A stretch of DNA of 64,000 bases, taken from contig CACWHC010000008.1 of the NCBI GenBank assembly GCA_902760645.1, forward strand, positions 1-64,000, in the 5' to 3' direction. A program made the position numbers and the translations under genes. Below are positions 17,687 to 24,353 of the stretch, one piece after another. The notes below the pieces were generated by a model. That model was given only the letters and a program-made list of their open reading frames with translations, was not told the DNA's origin and searched no databases. Source of the DNA: an uncultured bacterium (GTDB taxonomy: Bacteria > Cyanobacteriota > Vampirovibrionia > Gastranaerophilales > Gastranaerophilaceae). How positions within the stretch are numbered: the stretch's first letter is position 1; each line of letters starts with the position of its first letter.

Positions 17687-18631
17687 TTAATATAAATCGT
17701 CTTCGTCTTTTATAAATTCGTAATTTTGACCCGGCTGATACATCTGAGGTTCTGATAATGGCGGTTGGTTAGCCGGCATTGACTGTATAGACTGATTCAT
17801 AACCGTTGAGAAATCAGACAAATTATTTACATTATAGAAATGTCCGCCTGTTGTTGTGGACAAACAGCTTAATGCTCTTGAATTGTTTGAAACCAATACA
17901 ACATCAATGTGGATATCGGAACGTTTGCTCATTAATTCTCTTGCAAAAGCACAAGGATCACCGCCGCAATTTTCATACCCGTCAGTTATAAGAACGATTT
18001 TTTTTGGTGTTGTCAAATTCATGCCGGCAAAATCCTGGTATACAGTTCTGTCAAGAGCATATACAAGAGGAGTTTGTCCGCCGATATTGACTGAATTCAT
18101 ACCCATAATTAGGGAATTTGCATTAGCCGGCATAATACCCGTTACCTGTTTTGTTGCGGCACAAGCACCTGTAGTTCTGCCAATGGTAGAATCGGAAGCG
18201 GTTACGACTTTGAATTTACCGTTTCCTTTTTTGATTATTTGTTTAACCTGCTGAACGGTTCCTCCGACAGGGTTAGCACCGTTCAGGTCATGTCCGAATA
18301 CTCTGAAGCCGAGATTAACTGAGGAAGGTATTTGGGCAACAATAGCAGACATACTTCTTTTAGCTACTCCAATCCAGTTTGCCATACTTCCGGAATAGTC
18401 CATAACTATTTCGATAGTACCGACTTGCGTAATATTTACCTGATTGTTTGCAACATAAGAAGATGCATTGAAATTATTATAATAATTCTGGTTAACAGTA
18501 TTGGAAGGTGAAGAAATCACTTTACCGTTAGATTTAATGACTCCGTTGGAATTAACCTTATATTTTGCTGCGTATGCACCGCAGGATGTGGCTAAAATAA
18601 TTGCCAATGCCAATAATGATAATTTTTTCAT
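17687..18631 (-). CDS. Secreted vWA-domain protein
   Basis: The frame opens at a GTG at 18649, but an SD (GAGGTAGG) lies inside it 5 bases before an ATG at 18631, so I take 18631 (314 residues). The signal peptide is about 1-21, ending GAYAA. The vWA domain (about 72-280) has a complete first MIDAS motif D78-Y-S-G-S, a Thr in GGQTPLVYAL and the aspartate motif VLITDGYENCGGDPC. The tail is Pro/Gln/Tyr-rich and acidic. Likely periplasmic or surface-exposed, binding a protein ligand through Mg or Ca. It converges on the envelope cluster and is a plausible partner of it. Confidence 0.87.
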   Translation of the reverse strand: MKKLSLLALAIILATSCGAYAAKYKVNSNGVIKSNGKVISSPSNTVNQNYYNNFNASSYVANNQVNITQVGTIEIVMDYSGSMANWIGVAKRSMSAIVAQIPSSVNLGFRVFGHDLNGANPVGGTVQQVKQIIKKGNGKFKVVTASDSTIGRTTGACAATKQVTGIMPANANSLIMGMNSVNIGGQTPLVYALDRTVYQDFAGMNLTTPKKIVLITDGYENCGGDPCAFARELMSKRSDIHIDVVLVSNNSRALSCLSTTTGGHFYNVNNLSDFSTVMNQSIQSMPANQPPLSEPQMYQPGQNYEFIKDEDDLY

Positions 18632-18712
18632 AAATCCTACCTCTGTCACCTAAATTATATCATGAAAAACGACTTAGATTTATTAAATGTTCATTTTGTA
18701 TATAAGAAATTT

Positions 18713-18741
18713 TTGTATTAAAATTAAATTGTGGTTATAGT
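18713..18741 (+). promoter_or_regulatory. Promoter of the iron alcohol dehydrogenase gene
   Basis: TTGTAT (18713-18718), 17 bases, TATAGT (18736-18741). The start codon at 18763 lies about 15 bases after the expected transcription start, with AAAGGGG as RBS. Confidence 0.6.
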
Positions 18742-18762
18742 TAATAAGAAAGGGGTTTTAAG

Positions 18763-19974
18763 ATGAGTGAATTATTATGGGAAAAAGATTTAGATATTAA
18801 TGAAGTTAAAGAAATCAGAACCCGTACATGTGTTTATTTTGGCTGCGGAGCAATAAATAAAATAAATGATATTGCAAAAGAGTATGCAAATAAAGGCATT
18901 GACAAAGTTATAGTTATGTCGGGTCGTAATGCTTACAAATCAACAGGTGCGTGGGATGTTGTGGAAAAGGCGTTAAAGGACAACGGGATAGGGTATGTGA
19001 ATTATGATAAGGTTACACCTAATCCAACGACTGATGCAATTGATGAAGCCGCTAAAATGGCAAGAGATTTTGGTGCAAAAGCGGTAATAACTATTGGTGG
19101 TGGTTCTCCTACGGATGCAGGTAAATCTGTTGCAATCCTTTTAAAGTACCCAAATGAAACAGGCAGTAATTTGTATGAATTTAAATTTACGCCGTCAGCG
19201 GCAGCTCCGATTGTAGCTATAAATTTAACACATGGTACCGGCTCTGAAACAAACAGATTTGCCGTAGCTACAATATTGGAAAAGGATTATAAACCTGCTA
19301 TTGCGTATGATTGCATTTATCCGGAGTATGCAATTGATGATCCGAATTTGATGTTAGGACTTTCTCCAAAACAAACCAGATATGTTTCAATAGATGCAGT
19401 TAATCATGTTGTGGAGGCGGCGACTTCCGTTGTTGCATCCCCTTATGCAGTTACTTTAGCAAGAGAAGTTATAGAATTGGTCGGAAGATATTTGCCAAAA
19501 GCTATTGCTAAAGCTGATGATAAAGAGGCAAGATATTATTTATGTTATGCAGCAATGATTGCAGGTGTATGTTTTGATAACGGTTTATTACATTATACGC
19601 ACGCGTTAGAACATCCTTTAAGTGCAATGAAACCTGATTTCTCTCATGGCTTAGGTTTGGCGATATTGTTACCTGCCGTAATCAGAAATATTTATGCATC
19701 AAAGGCAAATACATTAGCTTATATTTTGGAACCGATAGTCAAGGATTTAAGACCAGTTGCCGAAGATACGGAGAAGGCTGCTTCAGGAGTTTATAATTGG
19801 TTAAAATCCGTAGATGTTCCTAACAAATTAAAAGATGAAGGTTTTAAGGATGAGGATGTTGAAAAATTGACCGAATTAGCTTTTACGACTCCATCGCTGG
19901 ACGGATTGCTGGGCATTGCTCCGACTAAGGCAACAAGAGAGGCAGTTGCAAAAATTTACAGAGAGTCATTATAA
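18763..19974 (+). CDS. Iron-containing alcohol dehydrogenase
   Basis: A 403-residue NAD(P)-dependent alcohol/aldehyde oxidoreductase of the Fe-ADH (type III) family, full length. The nucleotide-binding motif ITIGGGSPTDAGKS is near 107-121. Metal-binding residues are seen in SIDAVNHVVEA (Asp, His) and in the HYTHALEHPL and DFSHGLGLA segments (His). THGTGSETN is the conserved Gly/Thr loop. It is a single gene with its own promoter and terminator. Substrate could be a butyraldehyde- or lactaldehyde-type compound and cannot be settled from sequence. It is distinct from the ADH half of AdhE at 25846. Confidence 0.93.
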   Translation: MSELLWEKDLDINEVKEIRTRTCVYFGCGAINKINDIAKEYANKGIDKVIVMSGRNAYKSTGAWDVVEKALKDNGIGYVNYDKVTPNPTTDAIDEAAKMARDFGAKAVITIGGGSPTDAGKSVAILLKYPNETGSNLYEFKFTPSAAAPIVAINLTHGTGSETNRFAVATILEKDYKPAIAYDCIYPEYAIDDPNLMLGLSPKQTRYVSIDAVNHVVEAATSVVASPYAVTLAREVIELVGRYLPKAIAKADDKEARYYLCYAAMIAGVCFDNGLLHYTHALEHPLSAMKPDFSHGLGLAILLPAVIRNIYASKANTLAYILEPIVKDLRPVAEDTEKAASGVYNWLKSVDVPNKLKDEGFKDEDVEKLTELAFTTPSLDGLLGIAPTKATREAVAKIYRESL

Positions 19975-19986
19975 AAAAATAAACAG

Positions 19987-20014
19987 GGCGTACTATCTAA
20001 GCAGGTAGTACGCC
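19987..20014 (+). terminator. Terminator after the alcohol dehydrogenase gene
   Basis: A 12-bp stem (19987-19998 with 20003-20014, one G-U pair), loop AAGC, followed by TTTATT. Confidence 0.85.
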
Positions 20015-20072
20015 TTTATTAAAAACAATTGAAAATTTTGCAGTCTTGTAATATGCTTTAAGAGTAAGGTGT

Positions 20073-20146
20073 GTGCCTGTAGCTCAGTTGAATAGAGCGT
20101 CGGTCTCCGAAGCCGAAGGTCACGGGTTTGACTCCCGTCAGGCACA
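20073..20146 (+). tRNA. tRNA-Arg (anticodon CCG)
   Basis: A full cloverleaf: acceptor GTGCCTG/CAGGCAC, D arm GCTC/GAGC, anticodon stem TCGGT/GCCGA around CTCCGAA (anticodon CCG), 5-base variable loop, T arm ACGGG/CCCGT. The discriminator is A and CCA is not encoded. The D loop has A at position 19 instead of G, and the T loop reads TTTGACT with T at position 56 instead of C, so the tertiary 19-56 pair is A-U rather than the near-universal G-C. Confidence 0.92.
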
Positions 20147-20160
20147 AATTAAAAAACTTG

Positions 20161-20169
20161 TGATATAAT
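20161..20169 (+). promoter_or_regulatory. Extended -10 promoter of tRNA-Arg(CCT)
   Basis: TGATATAAT matches the extended -10 form TGnTATAAT, 14 bases before the mature tRNA 5' end. No good -35 box is seen. Read-through from the upstream tRNA is also possible. Confidence 0.5.
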
Positions 20170-20183
20170 AAAGATAACAAAAT

Positions 20184-20259
20184 GGCTTCGTAGCTCAGTA
20201 GGATAGAGCGGCGGTTTCCTAAACCGCGTCTTGCCCGCGTTCGAATCGCGGCGGGGCCA
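20184..20259 (+). tRNA. tRNA-Arg (anticodon CCT)
   Basis: A cloverleaf with acceptor GGCTTCG/CGGGGCC (two consecutive T-G wobbles), D loop with normal GG, anticodon stem GCGGT/ACCGC around TTCCTAA (anticodon CCT), and T arm CCGCG-TTCGAAT-CGCGG. The discriminator is A and CCA is not encoded. The 3' end (CC, A) also forms the left arm of a downstream hairpin. The 3' 16 bases are repeated 307 bases downstream. Confidence 0.94.
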
Positions 20260-20296
20260 AGTAAAAGAACGGGTTAATCCCTGTTCTTTTACTTGG
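20257..20296 (+). terminator. Long hairpin fused to the tRNA-Arg 3' end
   Basis: A perfect 14-bp stem (20257-20270 with 20283-20296) whose left arm begins inside the tRNA acceptor end; GGG/CCC pairs extend it. No T tract follows, so it may be a processing or termination signal. Confidence 0.6.
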
Positions 20297-20691
20297 CTTT
20301 GTAAGAGGTGAAAATGCTGTTTTGCGTTCGGAGGATTTTGACAAGAGTGAAGTGAGCGTAACGAACGAAATTAAAAAGTTTGCGAAAACGTCAAGCTGTT
20401 CGCAGGACAAATGAGCAAACTTTTCCGTGAAATAAAGCTTGTGCTGTAGCGAACGGAACTCGTCCCTGTGAACAAGTCTGCGAAACGACAAAAATTATGT
20501 AAATAATTTTATAGTTGAGCAAAGACTTGTGAACTCTCAATAATCCGATTAATCGCGGTGGGGCCATTTTTATGAAGTAAATAATCATAGACCCGTTAGA
20601 AGCGAACGAACGATTAATCGCAACGGGTTGTTTTTATGAAGTTAATAGATTTATTTGTAGCAATAGAAACATATCAAAATGGGGTTAAAAG
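20260..20691. repeat. Gene-free repeat patch downstream of tRNA-Arg
   Basis: I see no protein gene here, only shadow frames. About 20310-20480 carries the low-complexity GAGTGAAGTGAGCG / AACGAACGAA type of repeat also found in the rpoA-operon spacers. Bases 20551-20566 copy the last 16 bases of tRNA-Arg(CCT) with one change. The palindrome CGATTAATCG occurs twice (20546-20555 and 20611-20620), each time followed by a diverged segment ending in TTTTTATGAAGT. ACCCGTT (20591-20597) can pair with AACGGGT (20622-20628), followed by T-rich sequence, a possible terminator. Confidence 0.65.
20551..20566 (+). repeat. Partial copy of the tRNA-Arg(CCT) 3' end (att-like)
   Basis: AATCGCGGTGGGGCCA matches tRNA bases 20244-20259 at 15 of 16 positions, in direct orientation. 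A direct repeat of a tRNA 3' end is the usual footprint of tRNA-targeted integration. No integrase is present between the copies. Confidence 0.55.
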
Positions 20692-21108
20692 ATGGATTTG
20701 ATTGAACGTAATAAAAATTTGATGAAAAAATTTGAAACAATGATAAACACTGCAGATGATAGGCTCGCAGAAGAACTTGTTGACAGTAATGCCAAATTTT
20801 ATACTCCGGCGAGTCCGAAACCTCTTTGCGGCGGCAAGGGATATTTATCGGTGGTACATTGGATGAGAAAAGGTTTTTCTGATGTTCAGTGGCATATTAC
20901 AGATATGGTTGCAGATGATGATAAGGTTGCCGTAAAATGGGATTTAACCGGTACACATGACGGTGATTTTATGGGGATAAAACCGACAAATAAAAAGATT
21001 TCCGTTTGTGTAATGAATTTTTATTATTTTAACAAAGACGGTAAAGTTACAAATGACGTAGCTGCAGAAGGAATGACAGGTATTCTTCGCGGCATAGGTG
21101 CAATGTAG
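20692..21108 (+). CDS. SnoaL/NTF2-like protein
   Basis: A 138-residue small alpha+beta protein of the NTF2-like superfamily, SnoaL-type. The N-terminal helices (about 3-30) and the segments HWMRKGFSDVQWHITDMVADDDKVAVKWDLTGTHDG and FYYFNKDGKVT follow the typical cone-shaped barrel pattern. Members are small-molecule isomerases/hydrolases or simple binding proteins, and the catalytic role here is unknown. No partner gene is adjacent. It is a single gene followed by a hairpin terminator. Confidence 0.82.
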   Translation: MDLIERNKNLMKKFETMINTADDRLAEELVDSNAKFYTPASPKPLCGGKGYLSVVHWMRKGFSDVQWHITDMVADDDKVAVKWDLTGTHDGDFMGIKPTNKKISVCVMNFYYFNKDGKVTNDVAAEGMTGILRGIGAM

Positions 21109-21138
21109 TTATTAAAATATCTGTGCAATTTTATACAC

Positions 21139-21182
21139 AACAAAACTCATCATAACACTATTGTGCTTTGATGGGTTTTGTT
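21139..21182. terminator. Hairpin terminator between convergent genes
   Basis: A 14-bp stem (21139-21152 with 21169-21182, one G-U) with an inner partial hairpin, flanked by AT-rich sequence. It serves the SnoaL-like gene and possibly the convergent small gene at 21211. Confidence 0.7.
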
Positions 21183-21210
21183 TATACATATATTAATTTA
21201 CGGGTAAATA

Positions 21211-21357
21211 CTATTTTATTACCGGTAAAACAACAGTTGCAAGACGTTTACGTCCTCTTCTCGGGGGCTTGAAATAAACCTCTTTTTTAGTAGGTTCGGG
21301 AGTAAACTCATCTTTTTGATAATTGATTAAATACTTCATAAATTCAGGACTAAACAT
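21211..21357 (-). CDS. Small basic protein, 48 residues
   Basis: An unannotated-length gene with a very good start: AAGGAG lies 5 bases before an ATG at 21357, ending in TAG at 21211. The product begins MFSPEFMKYLINYQKDEF, continues with an acidic/basic middle and a strongly basic PPRRGRKRL segment, and ends in a hydrophobic VVLPVIK. No signal peptide or membrane helix is present. I do not recognise it. The basic patch suggests nucleic-acid or ribosome contact (inference). Confidence 0.65.
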   Translation of the reverse strand: MFSPEFMKYLINYQKDEFTPEPTKKEVYFKPPRRGRKRLATVVLPVIK

Positions 21358-21719
21358 AATTCTCCTTGAAAGTTAATTTACACATACACCATAAGATTTT
21401 ATTCTACACATATATAATAAACCATAAAATAGTTAAAAATTGCCAATTGTAAAGAAAAATTTTACAATCTTTAACCTTTATAGTCTATATATTTCTTTGT
21501 TTTGGCAAACTCAGGGACTTAATTTTTTGCCATTTTTATCTGCATATATTTAATTTTATTATTTCTGCTTGTATATATAGTGTTCCCGGATAGTTAAATT
21601 TATCTGTATATAACAAAATATTAATTGTTAATTTTTGGTTAAAAAATCGGGGTTTTCATAAAATCAGAGTTATAACGTAAGTATAGAGAACAGATAAGTT
21701 ATTGAAAGGAGTGTTGAAT
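21358..21719. other. Gene-free AT-rich leader region upstream of hsp20
   Basis: No gene is visible. Two hairpins are present. ATTGTAAA/TTTACAAT lies near 21446-21470. TGGCAAA (21503-21509) pairs with TTTGCCA (21526-21532), followed by TTTTT, resembling an intrinsic terminator. If transcribed rightward this could be an attenuator of hsp20 or the end of a small RNA. No CIRCE element is seen. Confidence 0.45.
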
Positions 21720-22175
21720 ATGAAATTTTTAGTTAGAAAAGCACCGGAGCATTTTATCAGAACAGTGAATGATGAGATTAATTCTCTGTTAAATCGACAC
21801 TTTGACAGCTATTTCCCTGAAGCTGCTTACTGGGAAGAACAAGACAAATTTTCTATGCCTGTTGAAATAACTGACAAAGGTAAAGATTACGAAGTCAGAG
21901 CAGAATTGCCGGGAGTAAAAAAGGAAGACTTGGATATTGACATTGATAAGAATTATATGACTATCAGTGCAGAAAAGAAAGAAGAAAATGTTGTAGATGA
22001 AAAAACTTTCAAGAAATCAGAAATTCGCTACGGCAGTTATTCAAGAACTGTATATTTCCCTGAGGAAATTAATATCGACAAAACCGAGGCAAAACTTGAA
22101 CACGGTATATTGAAAATAACCGCACCTAAAAAATATGATGAAAAAGAATCTCGTAAAAAACTGGCAGTACATTAA
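21720..22175 (+). CDS. Hsp20/alpha-crystallin small heat-shock protein
   Basis: The longest frame opens at a TTG at 21702, but AAAGGAG at 21705-21711 places the real start at the ATG at 21720 (151 residues). An N-terminal arm (1-50) precedes the alpha-crystallin domain (about 52-140). Visible motifs are AELPGVKKEDLDIDID and the C-terminal LEHGILKITAPK strand. The C terminus lacks a clear IxI/V anchor after ITAPK. The protein is an ATP-independent holdase that binds unfolding proteins. It is monocistronic. Confidence 0.93.
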   Translation: MKFLVRKAPEHFIRTVNDEINSLLNRHFDSYFPEAAYWEEQDKFSMPVEITDKGKDYEVRAELPGVKKEDLDIDIDKNYMTISAEKKEENVVDEKTFKKSEIRYGSYSRTVYFPEEINIDKTEAKLEHGILKITAPKKYDEKESRKKLAVH

Positions 22176-22203
22176 CTTAAATAATAAATTCATACTTTAA
22201 CTG

Positions 22204-22229
22204 AGCAGGAAGTCATATGGCTTCCTGCT
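22204..22229 (+). terminator. Terminator after hsp20
   Basis: A 9-bp stem (22204-22212 with 22221-22229), loop TCATATGG, then TTATT. Confidence 0.75.
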
Positions 22230-22355
22230 TTATTATGCGCTTCGCTCGTAAGGTGCAAAGATTTGTTGTGATAAATAATTTTTAATTTAAGGGTTGAAAT
22301 AATCCTAAAAAATGTTATAATGATAATGTAGTTAGAAATAGCGGAGGACGTTGTT

Positions 22356-23285
22356 ATGACAGGATTTGAGCATGGGGGGGGGGGCAAAACCTCTTGTAGT
22401 AAGGGTTTACAAAGTTTTTATTGTTATGCTGAACTCGTTTCAGCATATGACCCATGTGATTCTTTAGGTACTACCTATAATAAAAATTGCGATAATGAAA
22501 AGGTGGACAGATCCCGAAACAAGTTCGGGATGACATTTGGTTTTACTCTCGCTGAAGTTCTAATCACCCTCGGCATAATTGGAGTGGTCGCTGCAATGAC
22601 GTTGCCTGCATTAATTCAGAATTATCAAAAAGGTGTTGCATTAAATCGTTTGAAACAGACGTTTTCACAGTTACAGACAGGTGCGGAAGCTGTATCGGCA
22701 GAGTTTGACACGCTACCTATGCACAAGTGGTCATGTGAAGAAGGACCGGGTGATAAAGATTATGATCAGGAAAGTTGTTTTTATCTTATACCTAAAAAAA
22801 TGGGTGCAAAAATGTATGAACGTGTTGCAGATGCCGATAAAGTTATGTGTTATGAAGGAAAACCTTATCGTCCATACAAAAATTTAAGGGGCGAGGCTCT
22901 CAATCCTTTCTCAACTTATTCTTGGTCGGCTCAGATGCCAAACGGTGCCTGTGTACTTTGGATGGCTTATGCTTATACCGGTGATCAAAGAGGAGTCTTT
23001 TATATTGATGTTGACGGACCGTATTCAGGTTATAATACGGTCGGAAAGGATCTTTTCAATTTTAGATATTCCAGACCTAATGACGGACACGGATTGGGAA
23101 ACAGCGGTTGGATGCTCTTCCCGGGTAGTTCAAATGTAGAGGGTGCAGAGGCAGAGAATGTGCAGATGTGGTCTAATTACGACTTATTTCGTGGATGTTC
23201 AAAACGTCAAAATTCAGACGGTTATACTTGTTCTGCAAAAATTATCAGGGATGGCTGGCAGATGGACAGTGATTATCCGTGGTAA
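22356..23285 (+). CDS. Pseudopilin-like protein with G11 tract and inserted palindromic element
   Basis: A 309-codon frame encoding a pseudopilin. GGAGG lies 8 bases before the ATG at 22356, so this is the real start, but the prepilin motif GFTLAEVLITLGIIGVVAAM only begins at about residue 61. The 60 residues before it are encoded by a G11 homopolymer (22374-22384) and a palindromic element (22422-22535). The body (about 62-309) has Cys and aromatic segments such as YIDVDGPYSGYNT, as in the other pseudopilins. Alternative in-frame starts at GTG 22503 or ATG 22530 would give a short leader (RSRNKFGMTFG before Phe). Expression probably depends on the G-tract length. Confidence 0.82.
   Translation: MTGFEHGGGGKTSCSKGLQSFYCYAELVSAYDPCDSLGTTYNKNCDNEKVDRSRNKFGMTFGFTLAEVLITLGIIGVVAAMTLPALIQNYQKGVALNRLKQTFSQLQTGAEAVSAEFDTLPMHKWSCEEGPGDKDYDQESCFYLIPKKMGAKMYERVADADKVMCYEGKPYRPYKNLRGEALNPFSTYSWSAQMPNGACVLWMAYAYTGDQRGVFYIDVDGPYSGYNTVGKDLFNFRYSRPNDGHGLGNSGWMLFPGSSNVEGAEAENVQMWSNYDLFRGCSKRQNSDGYTCSAKIIRDGWQMDSDYPW
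22374..22384 (+). repeat. G11 homopolymer tract within codons 7-10
   Basis: Eleven consecutive G residues begin 18 bases after the start codon, in an otherwise AT-rich genome. At 11 the frame stays open. At 12 it stops after five further codons (CTC TTG TAG); at 10 it stops near 22473. This is the pattern of a slipped-strand phase switch. Confidence 0.8.
22422..22535. mobile_element. Palindromic MITE-like repeat inserted in the pseudopilin gene
   Basis: A 114-bp element with diverged terminal inverted repeats. The left end TGTTATGCTGAACTCGTTTC and the reverse complement of the right end, TGTCATCCCGAACTTGTTTC, match at 16 of 20 positions. Each end is itself a hairpin (ATGCTGAA/TTCAGCAT; CCCGAA/TTCGGG). 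The length is 38 codons and the frame is kept. Similar palindromes of the CTGAACTTGTTTCAG type are known as dispersed repeats in many bacterial genomes. Confidence 0.7.
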
Positions 23286-23373
23286 TAGCATAAGTTAAAT
23301 TAATTAGTGTTGCTCTTTATATATATATCTGAAGCTGATATAAATTCACTTAATTGTAATATTTTTGTTAAAT

Positions 23374-23409
23374 ATCTCTCATGTTTATTATATTATATTC
23401 ATGAGAGGT
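23374..23409 (+). promoter_or_regulatory. Inverted repeat covering the RBS of the metal exporter gene
   Basis: ATCTCTCATG (23374-23383) and CATGAGAGGT (23400-23409) form a 10-bp stem with one G-U pair and a 16-base AT loop. The right arm contains the RBS GAGAGG, 5 bases before the ATG at 23414. It may be an RNA hairpin hiding the RBS, or a DNA operator around an AT-rich -10 region. Confidence 0.5.
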
Positions 23410-23413
23410 ATTT

Positions 23414-24334
23414 ATGATTGAAGAATTATTGGAAAATATTGGTTTGGCTGAGTGGATAGCAGATGCTATCGCTGATAGTTTATTGATTTTACCGTGGTTG
23501 TTTATAATTTTTGTTCTGATAGAACTTTTTGAATTTTATTATGCGGATAAAGTAAAAAGATTTATTCGATACGCTCATAAGGGCGGTCCTGTTATCGGTA
23601 GTTTGGTTTCCATAATTCCTCAGTGCGGTTTTTCTGTTATTGCAAGTACTCTTTATGTCAGAAAATATCTTTCAATGGGAACTTTAATTGCAATATATCT
23701 TGCAACTTCCGATGAAGCTTTGCCTGTATTGCTTGCAAAACCTGAATATTTCAAATACATTCTTCCCGTTATTGTGATAAAACTTCTTGTTGCTATTCCT
23801 GCAGGTTATTTGATTGATTTGATTTGGAAACCTGAATTGAGAGAAATTCAGGAGCCTGAACAAAAGACGGAATCTAAGCCTGTAGAAACCGGTTGCTGCA
23901 AGCATAATGTACTTTCTCATAACAAAATGCAGCTTATTATCCATCCTTTAAAACATACATTCAACATTTTTATATTTATACTTGCTATTACACTGTTACT
24001 TAATTTTCTGATAGATGAAGAAAAAATAGCAGGATTTTATCAGAACGGAGTGCTTTTGTATAAGGTTATTCAGCCTGTGGTTACAGCATTTGTCGGTTTG
24101 ATTCCTAATTGTGCCGTGTCGCTTGCAATTACTGTTATGATGCTGAAAGGTACGATAAGTTTTGGGGCTGCTATGGCAGGTTTGCTGTCAAACGCAGGAC
24201 TCGGACTTTTGGTGTTATTAAGAGGTAACAGGTTTAAAAATAATCTGAGAATTGTAATTATATTGCTTATAATAAGTATTGTATGCGGTGAATTTATACA
24301 GTTTGCATCAGGTTTTATAAAACAATTTATGTAA
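23414..24334 (+). CDS. Putative 10-TM heavy-metal (arsenic/manganese-type) exporter
   Basis: A 306-residue integral membrane protein with about eight to ten hydrophobic helices arranged as two repeats, each with a Pro-Cys motif: SIIPQCGFSVIAS near 64-76 and LIPNCAVSLAIT near 225-236. A polar loop in the middle (about 140-170) contains ETGCCKHN, a potential metal-binding site. This matches the ArsP_2-like 10TM heavy-metal exporter family by pattern. The actual metal (As, Mn or other) cannot be told. It is a single gene preceded by an RBS-overlapping palindrome. Confidence 0.78.
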   Translation: MIEELLENIGLAEWIADAIADSLLILPWLFIIFVLIELFEFYYADKVKRFIRYAHKGGPVIGSLVSIIPQCGFSVIASTLYVRKYLSMGTLIAIYLATSDEALPVLLAKPEYFKYILPVIVIKLLVAIPAGYLIDLIWKPELREIQEPEQKTESKPVETGCCKHNVLSHNKMQLIIHPLKHTFNIFIFILAITLLLNFLIDEEKIAGFYQNGVLLYKVIQPVVTAFVGLIPNCAVSLAITVMMLKGTISFGAAMAGLLSNAGLGLLVLLRGNRFKNNLRIVIILLIISIVCGEFIQFASGFIKQFM

Positions 24335-24353
24335 TTATCGGATTGTTTCGTGA

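Noticed and set aside
20219-20588. Minus-strand frames of 65-90 codons after tRNA-Arg
   Set aside because: They read through the tRNA antisense and the repeat patch (APPRFERG-type peptide is a known tRNA shadow). No RBS.
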